Below the pieces are notes generated by a model, which was not told the DNA's origin, ran no database searches, and saw only the letters and a program-made list of their open reading frames with translations. The translations under genes were made by a program, and so were the position numbers. This document shows, piece by piece, positions 1 to 7,600 of a stretch of 8,441 bases of DNA (positions are counted from its first letter, which is position 1; each line of letters begins with the position of its first letter). This stretch comes from Bryobacteraceae bacterium (GTDB lineage: Bacteria > Acidobacteriota > Terriglobia > Bryobacterales > Bryobacteraceae), in the NCBI GenBank assembly GCA_019686145.1, contig JADGHK010000078.1, positions 1 through 8,441 on the forward strand, in the 5' to 3' direction.

Positions 1-41
1 CCGCATTTGCCGGGGCCTCATTATGATACAGTCAGAGCTTC

Positions 42-1010
42 ATGAGTGTGCTCACTGTTCTCGTTCTTTCCGACCCGAATTTGCCCTCTCTGGAGGTGCT
101 GAAACAGCTTCCCCCCAGTGCTCGCGTCGTTGTTGGGCATCATCCTGACGCCCTTGGCGATGCTCTTTGCGAAGCGGATGTCATCGTCGTGGGGATGGGG
201 GGACACGCCTTGTTCGCCGAAGTGTTTCCGAAGGCTCCCCGCGTCCGCTGGGTCCATTCCCTTTCTGCCGGCGTCGAGCACATACTGACGCCCGAGCTCA
301 AGAGCCGTCCGATTCCCCTCACGAATGCCCGCGGCGTGTTTGCACGGTCGCTCGGCGAATTTGTGGTTTCCTCGATGCTGTTCTTCGCGAAAGACCTGCG
401 CCGCCTCCTGAGGCAGCAGGCGGAACGCCGGTGGGAACAGTACGACGTGGAGGAACTCCACAACAAGCGGCTGGGCATTGTAGGCTACGGCGGCATCGGG
501 CGGGCGGCAGCAGAACGGGCACGGCCGTTCGGGATGAAGATCACGGCTCTGCGGCGGCGGCCCGAGATCTCACAGAACGACCCGCTGGTTGACGAGGTGC
601 TGCCCTTCGAACGTCTGCACGATCTGATGGCAACCTCCGACTACGTCGTGGTCGCCGCGGCGCTTACCCCCGAAACGAGAGGCATGATCGGGGAGGTTGA
701 ACTGCGCGCGATGAAGCCGACCGGCGTGATTATCAACGTCGGACGTGGGCCCCTGATCGACGAAAAGGCGTTGCTTCGTGCGCTCCAGGAGAAGGCGATT
801 CGCGGAGCCGCCCTCGACGTCTTCGAACAGGAACCCCTTCCGTCAGAGCACCCGTTCTGGGGCATGGAGAACGTTTTGATCTCCCCCCATTCCGCCGACC
901 ATACCGCTACCTGGCTTCACGAGACGACGGAATTCTTTGTCAAGAATTTCGAACGGTTCGCAAAAGGAGAACCGCTGCTGAACGTCGTGGACAAGAGTAG
1001 CGGCTACTGA
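42..1010 (+). CDS. D-2-hydroxyacid dehydrogenase family protein (NAD(P)-dependent)
   Basis: Cytosolic oxidoreductase of 322 aa, a normal length for the family, which interconverts 2-keto acids and D-2-hydroxy acids with NAD(P)H. The Rossmann dinucleotide-binding motif GYGGIG is at residues 148-153. The family catalytic triad is visible: Arg235 in NVGRGPLID, Glu264 in DVFEQEPLP and His283 in ISPHSAD. Residues 1-100 plus the C-terminal tail form the substrate-binding domain, and about 105-285 the nucleotide-binding domain. The basic run RRR at 171-173, just after the second Rossmann strand, would suit NADPH, but this is inference. The substrate cannot be named; glyoxylate/hydroxypyruvate-type reductases are the nearest general class. 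The start is the ATG at 42; only a weak purine-rich stretch (CAGAG) precedes it and no better in-frame start is visible in the 41 upstream bases. The gene converges on the ABC ATPase gene with one base between the two stop codons. Family assignment is secure; the specific reaction is not. Confidence 0.93.
   Translation: MSVLTVLVLSDPNLPSLEVLKQLPPSARVVVGHHPDALGDALCEADVIVVGMGGHALFAEVFPKAPRVRWVHSLSAGVEHILTPELKSRPIPLTNARGVFARSLGEFVVSSMLFFAKDLRRLLRQQAERRWEQYDVEELHNKRLGIVGYGGIGRAAAERARPFGMKITALRRRPEISQNDPLVDEVLPFERLHDLMATSDYVVVAAALTPETRGMIGEVELRAMKPTGVIINVGRGPLIDEKALLRALQEKAIRGAALDVFEQEPLPSEHPFWGMENVLISPHSADHTATWLHETTEFFVKNFERFAKGEPLLNVVDKSSGY
996..1008. repeat. Short palindrome at the convergent gene junction
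   Basis: AGTAGCGGCTACT is a perfect inverted repeat around one central base; as RNA it would give a 5-bp stem with a CGG loop. It covers the last codons and the first base of the stop codon of the dehydrogenase and lies three bases beyond the stop of the opposing ABC ATPase gene. There is no T-run on either strand, so it is a weak candidate for a shared two-way terminator and may be chance. Confidence 0.3.
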
Positions 1011-1011
1011 A

Positions 1012-1749
1012 CTACTTCACCTTCTCGTCGCGAGCCACCTTACCGTCGCGAATGTAGATCACGCGGTGGGCGTGCATGGCGATGTCGTGCTCGTGAGTCA
1101 CCAGCACGATGGTGTTCCCCTGCTGATGCAGCCGCTCGAAGAGCGCCATGATTTCGTTGCCGGTCGCTGTATCCAGGTTTCCGGTAGGCTCGTCAGCAAG
1201 CAGGATCGAGGGGCTGTTCACCAACGCCCGCGCAATCGCCACGCGCTGGCGCTGTCCGCCGGAGAGTTCGTTTGGCTTATGAAGCATACGCCGCTCCAGA
1301 TCGACCTGCTTCAAGGCCTGGCGGGCCTTCTCCTGACGAATCTCGGCCGGCACACCCGCATAAATGAGGGGGAGCTCGACGTTGTGCAGAGCGGTGGCGC
1401 GTGGAAGCAGGTTAAATGTCTGGAATACGAAGCCAATTTCCTTGTTCCGGATCCGGGCGAGCTCGTCATCGGTCATCGTGCTGACCAGCCGGCCGTTGAT
1501 AAAGTACTCACCCTTGGTAGGAGTGTCGAGGCACCCGATAAGGTTCATCAGGGTTGATTTGCCCGAACCTGATGGTCCCATGATCGCGACGTACTCACCG
1601 CGGCGGATTTCGATGTCGACACCAGAAACCGCGTTGATCTGCTGGTCGCCCATGAGGTAGGTCTTCCAGAGATCGTAAGTCCGGATGACGATTCCGTCGC
1701 GCCTTAACTGTTCGCCTCGTTCAATCGCTTCCGCTACTGCTTGCGCCAT
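1012..1749 (-). CDS. ABC transporter ATP-binding protein, MacB/LolD-type
   Basis: Nucleotide-binding subunit (245 aa) of a MacB/LolD/FtsE-like transporter; it hydrolyses ATP at the cytoplasmic face of the inner membrane. All ABC motifs are intact: Walker A GPSGSGKST at 58-66, Q-loop Gln110, signature LSGGQ at 162-166, Walker B ILLADEP at 182-188 with the catalytic Glu187, and H-loop His219. No membrane segment is present, so it is an ATPase only and not a fused MacB. An extra N-terminal stretch of about 20 residues precedes the usual beginning of the domain near residue 21. The ATG start is supported by AAGGA six bases upstream. It lies 14 bases after the adaptor gene, so the two are almost certainly cotranscribed. 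The membrane permease it needs is not next to it: downstream is the convergent dehydrogenase. The cargo is unknown; the family covers peptides, macrolides, lipoproteins and other amphiphiles. Confidence 0.95.
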   Translation of the reverse strand: MAQAVAEAIERGEQLRRDGIVIRTYDLWKTYLMGDQQINAVSGVDIEIRRGEYVAIMGPSGSGKSTLMNLIGCLDTPTKGEYFINGRLVSTMTDDELARIRNKEIGFVFQTFNLLPRATALHNVELPLIYAGVPAEIRQEKARQALKQVDLERRMLHKPNELSGGQRQRVAIARALVNSPSILLADEPTGNLDTATGNEIMALFERLHQQGNTIVLVTHEHDIAMHAHRVIYIRDGKVARDEKVK

Positions 1750-1763
1750 TATGATTCCTTCCC

Positions 1764-3179
1764 TTAGGATTCGGCTTTTGCTGGGGACTTGTTGTCCACC
1801 TTAATTCTTGTGTCATTGCGGAGGGTGCGGATGACCTTGTAGCTGCCGGTGACAATCTCCTCTCCCTCCTTCAATCCGCTCAGAACTTCGATGTCGGTGG
1901 CCCCCGTGATCCCCGTCTCCACTTGCCGGAAGACGGCTCGATCGCCCTGCACTACAAAAACGCCTTGCACTTCCTCCCGCTTCGCTTTCTCGGCCGCGGG
2001 ATCCGGCTGCGTAGCAGCCTGGACGCCTTCCTTTTTCGGCTCGAGATCGCCCTTCTGCCGAACGGTCAGGGCCTGAATCGGAATGGTCAGGGCCTGGCGC
2101 CGGGTAGCCGTTGTCACCTTGGCGGTGCAGGAGAGTCCGGGCCGAATGTCCTCAGGGGGATTGTCCAGAGCGACCACCACTTTAAAATCTTTCGCTTCCT
2201 GGCTCGAAATCGCGCTCTGCGACGCGGCAAGTCCGGTCGAGCGCAGAATTGCCGTGTTTCCAATCTCGATCACCCGGCCCTTAAAGACTCGGTTGGGCAT
2301 CGCGTCGATTGTGATGTCGGCCACCTGTCCAAGTTTGACGTTCACAATGTCCGTTTCGTCCACCTTGACCTCCGCCGTGATGAGCGACATGTCGGCAATG
2401 GTCATGATGAGACTGGCCGGAGAGTTCTGAATGCCGGGTACCACGGTCTCACCCACCCGCACCGGCAGGTTGGTGACAACCCCATCAATCGGCGAGATCG
2501 CGTTGTGCTTTTGCAGAACGTCCGAGAAGCGGCGCAGGGTCGCCTGAATCTGCGAGACCCGGCGCTGGCTGACGGCAAGCTGCGCCTCCGTCTGCTGTTT
2601 TTGCGCCTTCAACTGAGAAAACCGCGCCTCTGCCTCGCGAAGCGCCGCCAGGAGCGCATCATAGTTCGCTTTTTTCGTATCGAATTCCTGCTGCGCGATG
2701 AGCTTCTCTTTGAAAAGCTGCTCCGCCCGGCTGAAATCCAGACGTGCGCGTTCGAGCTCCGCCTTGGCGCGGTCGATGCTCGCCTGCGCTGTCTTCAGAT
2801 TCTCATTCTGCGCCTGAACAGCGGCTTCCGCCGCCGCCGATTCCGCTTCGGCCGAACGCAAATTCGCCTGCTGCGCCTGAACGTCCGCCTCCGCCTGGAC
2901 CGCTTCGAGCCGCGCCACCACCTGGTTCTTCCGGACCCGGTCTCCTTCGGCAACCTCCAGGGAAACAATGCGGCCCATTACGTTGGCGCCAATATTGACG
3001 TAGTTTCTAGGTTTGATTTCACCCGACGCCGTTACGACCGATGCGATGTCCTGCCTGAACGCTCTACCGGTCTGGACAGTAACGATCCCCCGCCGGCTGA
3101 TACGGATGCCGGCAAGCACACCAACAATTACCGTCAGTAAGATTACGATGAACAGCGTTATTTTCCACTTGCGCTTCAC
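1764..3179 (-). CDS. Efflux transporter periplasmic adaptor subunit (MacA/HlyD-like membrane fusion protein)
   Basis: Adaptor of 471 aa that should link an inner-membrane ABC transporter to an outer-membrane channel. One N-terminal membrane anchor spans about residues 7-24 after a basic start (KRKWK), with the bulk in the periplasm. Next come the first half of the lipoyl domain (about 60-92), a long Ala/Gln/Glu-rich coiled-coil hairpin (about 95-222), the second lipoyl half with SPIDGVV at 229-235, a beta-barrel (about 265-355) and a membrane-proximal domain ending near 460. A charged, Pro/Ala-rich insert at about 376-403 interrupts the last domain and looks like a flexible loop. The start codon is GTG; a GGGAG stretch lies 11 bases upstream, a rather long spacing, and an in-frame stop just before it leaves no earlier start. 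The ATPase gene follows after 14 bases, which favours a MacAB-like ABC system over an RND pump. The substrate cannot be told, and no TolC-like gene is in the window. Confidence 0.92.
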   Translation of the reverse strand: MKRKWKITLFIVILLTVIVGVLAGIRISRRGIVTVQTGRAFRQDIASVVTASGEIKPRNYVNIGANVMGRIVSLEVAEGDRVRKNQVVARLEAVQAEADVQAQQANLRSAEAESAAAEAAVQAQNENLKTAQASIDRAKAELERARLDFSRAEQLFKEKLIAQQEFDTKKANYDALLAALREAEARFSQLKAQKQQTEAQLAVSQRRVSQIQATLRRFSDVLQKHNAISPIDGVVTNLPVRVGETVVPGIQNSPASLIMTIADMSLITAEVKVDETDIVNVKLGQVADITIDAMPNRVFKGRVIEIGNTAILRSTGLAASQSAISSQEAKDFKVVVALDNPPEDIRPGLSCTAKVTTATRRQALTIPIQALTVRQKGDLEPKKEGVQAATQPDPAAEKAKREEVQGVFVVQGDRAVFRQVETGITGATDIEVLSGLKEGEEIVTGSYKVIRTLRNDTRIKVDNKSPAKAES

Positions 3180-3201
3180 TTGTTTAGCGACTCCCGCCTA
3201 G

Positions 3202-3232
3202 AGGATACGAACACTCTCCATCCATTGTTCAA
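3202..3232 (-). promoter_or_regulatory. Weak candidate promoter for the adaptor/ATPase unit
   Basis: TTGAAC (3227-3232) and TATCCT (3202-3207) each match four of six positions of the sigma-70 boxes, but the 19-base spacing is too long. It is placed correctly, about 22 bases before the GTG start. This is the best I see in the gap, and it could easily be chance; the unit may instead be read from upstream. Confidence 0.2.
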
Positions 3233-3300
3233 TCTGAGCGAAATTGCCGGTGCGAAAGATCCTTCCGCGGTCCTTGTAACTCTAAAGACGTGTGGACTGA

Positions 3301-3327
3301 GAGAAAAGAAACACCCCGCGGCTGTTT
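3301..3327 (-). terminator. Candidate intrinsic terminator downstream of the dnaE-accA-small gene operon
   Basis: Read on the minus strand, AAACA pairs with TGTTT, then after one G-G mismatch CC pairs with GG around a GCG loop. The hairpin is followed directly by the T-rich tail CTTTTCTC. It begins about 75 bases after the stop of the small membrane protein gene and before the adaptor gene, where an operon end is expected. The stem is imperfect, so efficiency is uncertain. Confidence 0.45.
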
Positions 3328-3358
3328 TCCAGCGATATTCCTACAACCCTACATGATA

Positions 3359-3394
3359 GCCGACTCCGGGTCGCCCCATTGCGGCAGAGTCGGC
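3359..3394 (-). repeat. Stem-loop just after the small membrane protein gene
   Basis: GCCGACTC (3359-3366) and GAGTCGGC (3387-3394) are perfect 8-base inverted repeats separated by 20 bases. On the minus strand the structure begins five bases after the stop codon of the small gene. An overlapping alternative hairpin can form between GAGTC next to the stop codon and GACTC. No T-run follows, so it is more likely a 3'-end stabilising or processing structure, or a factor-dependent termination element, than an intrinsic terminator. Confidence 0.5.
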
Positions 3395-3399
3395 GGACT

Positions 3400-3666
3400 C
3401 TAATCGAGAACGCGGACCCGGTCCGGGGGAGTGCGCAGACAAGCCATGGTGTCGGTGACGCCCGAGGCGAGAACCGCGCATGCCGTGTCAGTCGCCGTTC
3501 GAATGGCTTCCTGCTCTGTCTCTGCTGACGCAATGCGGCAGGCTGTCCGCCCTTGAAATGTAATGCAAACCTCCACCCGGCGCGAGGTACGAAGCGAGGA
3601 GTACAGAAGGATCGCAATGAAAGCGATACACCCGGCGATGATCAGGACGATGCGGGACTTGCTCAA
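3400..3666 (-). CDS. Small membrane-anchored protein with four extracytoplasmic cysteines, function unknown
   Basis: I do not recognise a named family. The 88-aa product begins SKSR and has one hydrophobic segment at about residues 5-22, followed by a basic patch (RTSRR, 26-30). This fits an N-in signal anchor with the remaining roughly 60 residues outside the cytoplasm. There is no lipobox. The outer part carries four cysteines (34, 43, 63, 76), an even number compatible with two disulfides, set in VEVC, TACR, TACAVLASGV and MACL. The start is TTG; it overlaps the accA stop by four bases (TTGA), and AGAGG lies seven bases upstream, so translation is probably coupled to accA. Choosing this start keeps the anchor intact. 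Codon use resembles its neighbours, and the overlap argues for a real gene. A role in lipid or envelope biology is suggested only by linkage to accA. Confidence 0.72.
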   Translation of the reverse strand: MSKSRIVLIIAGCIAFIAILLYSSLRTSRRVEVCITFQGRTACRIASAETEQEAIRTATDTACAVLASGVTDTMACLRTPPDRVRVLD

Positions 3667-4610
3667 ACCGCTGCCTCTGCGAAAAAGTTCCCCATCCGCC
3701 GGAACTTCTGGTAACGCTGGTTGACGAGTTCCGCCGGCGCCAGGCCCTTCAGAGCGGCGAGCGAACGCCGCAGCGCCTCCCCGAGATTCGCGGCCGCGCG
3801 TTCATAGTCCGCATGCGCACCCCCGGGCGGCTCCGGCACAATCTCGTCGATGATGCCAAAGCTGAGCAGATCGTCGGCGGTGAGCTTCAACGCGGCGGCA
3901 GCCAGTTCCGCTTTCCCCGAATCGCGATAGATGATCGCCGCGCAGCTTTCAGGCGAAATGACGCTGTAGACGGAGTTCTCGAGCATGAGAACTTTGTTCC
4001 CGACCCCCAGGGCCAGCGCTCCGCCGCTGCCGCCCTCGCCGATGACCGCCGTGACGATCGGAGTGCCGAGCCGCGCCATCTCCCGGAGATTGACCGCAAT
4101 GGCTTCGGCCTGTCCCCGCTCCTCGGCGTCGATTCCAGGATATGCTCCCGGAGTATCGAGGAACGTAATGATCGGACGGCTGAACTTCGCCGCAATCTTC
4201 ATTGCCCGCAAGGCCTTGCGATAGCCTTCGGGCTTGGGCATGCCAAAGTTCCGGTGCAGGTTCTGTTTGGTGTCCCTTCCCTTTTGTTGGGCCACAACCA
4301 TTACCGGGGAGCCGTCCAGCATCGCCATGCCGCAAACGATCGCCGGATCATCTCCGAAGAAGCGATCGCCGTGAATCTCCTCGAAGTCGGTAAAGATGCG
4401 CTGGATGTAGTCGAGAGAGTGGGGGCGCTTGGGGTGGCGGGCCAGCTTGACCCGCTGATACGCGGGATGCGGCCCATCCTCCCGAAGTGCTGTCAGTTCC
4501 CGCTCGACTTCGGAAGCCCGCGAGTGAGCGCCGGAGTTGGCGCTCCGCAGTTCGGACAATTCTCTTTCAAGATCGGCAATCCGTCGCTGAATGTCGTCGT
4601 TCGAGTTCAT
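3663..4610 (-). CDS. accA: Acetyl-CoA carboxylase carboxyltransferase subunit alpha
   Basis: AccA pairs with AccD to transfer the carboxyl group from biotin on AccB to acetyl-CoA, making malonyl-CoA for fatty-acid synthesis in the cytoplasm. The 315 aa match the usual length. Residues 1-45 are a charged helical leader, and the crotonase-like carboxyltransferase fold follows. Clear family signatures are NFGMPKPEGYRKA at 121-133, LDTPGAYPGIDAEERGQAEA at 151-170, and the oxyanion-hole glycines GEGGSGGALALG at 191-202. The tail QKFRRMG (301-307) is also typical. It starts at ATG only six bases after the dnaE stop with no strong ribosome-binding site, so it probably depends on translational coupling to dnaE. 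Its own stop overlaps the TTG start of the small membrane protein. accD, accB and accC are not in the window. The dnaE-accA order is also found in E. coli. Confidence 0.98.
   Translation of the reverse strand: MNSNDDIQRRIADLERELSELRSANSGAHSRASEVERELTALREDGPHPAYQRVKLARHPKRPHSLDYIQRIFTDFEEIHGDRFFGDDPAIVCGMAMLDGSPVMVVAQQKGRDTKQNLHRNFGMPKPEGYRKALRAMKIAAKFSRPIITFLDTPGAYPGIDAEERGQAEAIAVNLREMARLGTPIVTAVIGEGGSGGALALGVGNKVLMLENSVYSVISPESCAAIIYRDSGKAELAAAALKLTADDLLSFGIIDEIVPEPPGGAHADYERAAANLGEALRRSLAALKGLAPAELVNQRYQKFRRMGNFFAEAAV
3674..3678 (-). promoter_or_regulatory. Ribosome-binding site supporting the TTG start of the small membrane protein
   Basis: AGAGG on the minus strand lies inside the last accA codons, seven bases before the TTG at 3664-3666. 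Its spacing is good, and it is the main reason for accepting a non-ATG start there. Confidence 0.55.
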
Positions 4611-4616
4611 TGGATT

Positions 4617-7600
4617 TCAGGTCGCGAGTACTTCGAGCGATTCTGGACCACAGATGCTGTCGAGCGCAGCCTTAAACTCCTTGTCCGGCCGGATCTTGGC
4701 GGTAATGTCCAGAAGGAGCGCAAAATCACGCGGCTTTTCCAGGCGTAATCTTACCTCAGTCTGGCCCGGCTTGCGGTCAAAGAGCTGCTTCAAGGCTTCG
4801 GCTTTATCGCCGTTGCCGTTCTGGCCCAGCCGGACCCTGATCGAAACAAGCGTTGGATAGGGAACGCGAGCCACATCCAGCGGGATGACGTCTTTAATGG
4901 AGATCTTAGGCGGGGCATTCTCTTCCGGCATCACGACCCCTTTCACCAGAACCGCCTTATCCTCCACGAGCTGCTGCGCCAATTGCTCGTACGAGGATGC
5001 AAAGACCATGGCGTCCACGCTGCCCTGGAGGTCTTCAATCTGCATCGAGGCCCAAAGCTTCCCTTCTTTGTTCCTCCGGCGCTGGATCGAAGTGAGGATG
5101 CCGCACAGCGCGACTTCGTAGCCCTTTTCGAGGTTTTCCAGGTTGGAAGTGTCGTGCGTTGCGAGCTCCGCAACTTTGTCCATGTATTCGTCGAGAGGAT
5201 GACCGGTGACATAGAAGCCGATCATCTCCTTTTCGCCCGCGAGCTTTTCACGGCTCGGCCATTCTGGCAGATCCGGCAGCGGCGGTTCCGGCGCCGGCTC
5301 ATCCACGGTCGTAAAGAAGAGCCCGGCCTGGCCGCTCTCACGATCCTTCCAGGCGCGCTGCCCGGCTTCCATGGCAGCCTCCACGATCGCAAACTTCTGG
5401 GACCGCGTGCCCTCGAGGCTGTCCATCGCGCCTGCCTTGATCAGACTCTCGATTACCCGGCGGTTGACGCTGCTTAGATCGACGGTCTCACAGAACTGAT
5501 AGAGCGAACGGAAATTGCCCTTCTCCGCGCGTGCCTTGAGAATGGCTTCCACAGCGTTCGCCCCGACGTTCTTGATAGCTCCAAGTCCGAAACGAATTGC
5601 GTCGCCGTCGGGCGTGAAGTCCATGTCGCTCGTATTGACATCCGGCGGAAGCACCTTGATGCCCATGTCGCGGCATTCATTGATGTACTTCACGACCTTC
5701 GCCGTATTGCCCGTTTCCGACGTCAGCAGAGCGGACATGAAGTACACCGGATAGTGGGCTTTCAGATACGCCGTGATGAAGGCGAGATAGGCGTATGCGG
5801 CGGAATGCGACTTGTTGAAGCCGTATCCGGCGAACTTCTCCATGAGTTCGAAAACCTTCTCGACCTTCTTCTGCGGCAGGCCCCGCTCCAGCGCGCCTTT
5901 GATGAAGCGCTCCCGCTGCTTGGCCATCTCCTCCGGCTTCTTCTTGCCCATGGCGCGGCGCAGCAGATCCGCTTCGCCGAGAGAGTAGCCCGCCAGGACG
6001 TTGGCCATCTGCATGACCTGTTCCTGATAGACCATCACGCCAAAGGTCTCTTCGAGGATGTCCTTCATCTGCGGCAGGTCGTAGACGACTTCCTTCCGGC
6101 CGTGCTTCCGGTCGATGAAGTCGTCGATCATGCCCATCGGACCGGGACGGTAGAGAGCGTTCAGAGCGATCAGATCTTCGATCCGGTCCGGCTTGTAGCG
6201 AACCAGAATGTCCCGCATTCCCGCCGATTCGAACTGGAAGACGCCACTCGTATAGCCGTTGCAGAAGATCCGTTCGTACGTGTAGGAGTCCGTCAGCGGA
6301 ATGTCTTCAATCTTCAGATCCAGCCCGCGATACTTCTTAATCAGCCGCAGCGTGTCGTGAATGATGGTGAGCGTCGTCAGCCCCAGAAAGTCCATCTTGA
6401 GAAGACCAAGCTTCTCAAGACCGCCCATGTCATACTGGGTAACAATTTCGTCCCGGTTCGTCCGGTATAGCGGCACCAGTTCCTTCAACGGAACCGGCGA
6501 GATGACGACGCCAGCCGCGTGGACTCCGGCATTCCGCGCCATGCCCTCCAGTTTTAGCGCGGTATCGAGAACCTCCCGGACACGCTTGTCTTTCCGGGCG
6601 AGCTCTTCGAAGCCGGGCTCCTGCTCGTATGCATCCTTGAGCTTGATATTCAACTGCGCGGGGACAAGCTTAGTGATGCGGTCGGCTTCGCTAAACGTCA
6701 GATCCAGGGCCCGCGCCACATCCTTGAGCGCCGCCTTCGCGCCCAGCGTGCCGAAGGTGATGATCTGCGCCACCTGCTCGCGGCCGTACTTCTCCGTGAC
6801 GTATTGAATCACCTCGCCGCGCCGGTGCGTGCAGAAGTCGATATCAATATCGGGCATGCTGACGCGCTCCGGATTCAGGAAGCGCTCGAAGAGGAGGCCG
6901 TATTGCAACGGATCGATGTCGGTGATCTCCATTGCATAGCTGACCAGGCTGCCCGCCGCCGACCCGCGGCCCGGTCCAACCGGGATGCCGGAGGATTTGG
7001 CGAAGCGGATGAAGTCCCAGACGATGAGGAAGTAACCTGAGAACTTCATCTGCTGGATAATCTTGATCTCGCGATCGAGCCGCTCGCTATACTCCGCCAG
7101 GTCGTGCTTGAGGATGCCCTTGGCCGCCATCATCTCCAAACGCGGCCGGCGCCGCTCGAAACCCTGCCGGGCGACATATTCGAAATAGGAATCGATCGTA
7201 TGCTCGGGCGGAACGTCAAACCGGGGGAAGGGCTCCTTGACCTTCTCCAGATTGACCTGACACCGCTGGGCAATCTCCCACGTCCGGTCGAGCGCATGCT
7301 CGATTTCCCCAAACAATGCCATCATCTCCTCTCGCGACTTGAGATAGAAGGCAGGCTGGGTGAAGCGCATCCGGTTCGGATCGCTCATGGTCTTGCCCGT
7401 CTGGATGCAAAGCAAGATCTCGTGAACGCGCGCGTCTTCCTTCCGCAGATAGTGGGAGTCGTTAGTGGCGACCAGCGGGATACCGGTGTCTTTGGAAAGG
7501 CGGTTCAACAGCGGCATCACCATGCGGTCCTGGTCCAGGCCGTGGTCTTGAATTTCGAGAAAGAAGTTCCCTTTCCCGAACATGTCCTGGTATTGGTAGG

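Noticed and set aside
1..41. Promoter or gene end upstream of the dehydrogenase.
   Set aside because: Only 41 bases are available; no convincing -35/-10 pair or coding frame can be supported.
1923..3140. A 405-codon open frame on the plus strand, antisense to the adaptor gene.
   Set aside because: Its codons are exact reverse complements of the adaptor's codons, so it stays open only because TTA, CTA and TCA are rare in the real gene. The product is Arg/Leu-rich with no recognisable domain, while the minus-strand product is a complete membrane fusion protein.
3282..3617. A 111-codon minus-strand frame overlapping the small membrane protein and running into the intergenic hairpins.
   Set aside because: It is out of frame with the better-supported small gene, lacks a good ribosome-binding site, is Arg/Ser-rich without a plausible fold, and would run through the terminator-like structure.
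3813..4748. A 311-codon plus-strand open frame antisense to accA and the dnaE 3' end.
   Set aside because: It is codon-aligned with accA in the same way and crosses the accA/dnaE junction without any domain or ribosome-binding site.
5754..6470. A 238-codon plus-strand open frame inside dnaE, with a similar one of 222 codons at 7104-7772.
   Set aside because: Both are in the codon-aligned antisense phase of dnaE, whose full-length protein with all catalytic motifs explains the region.
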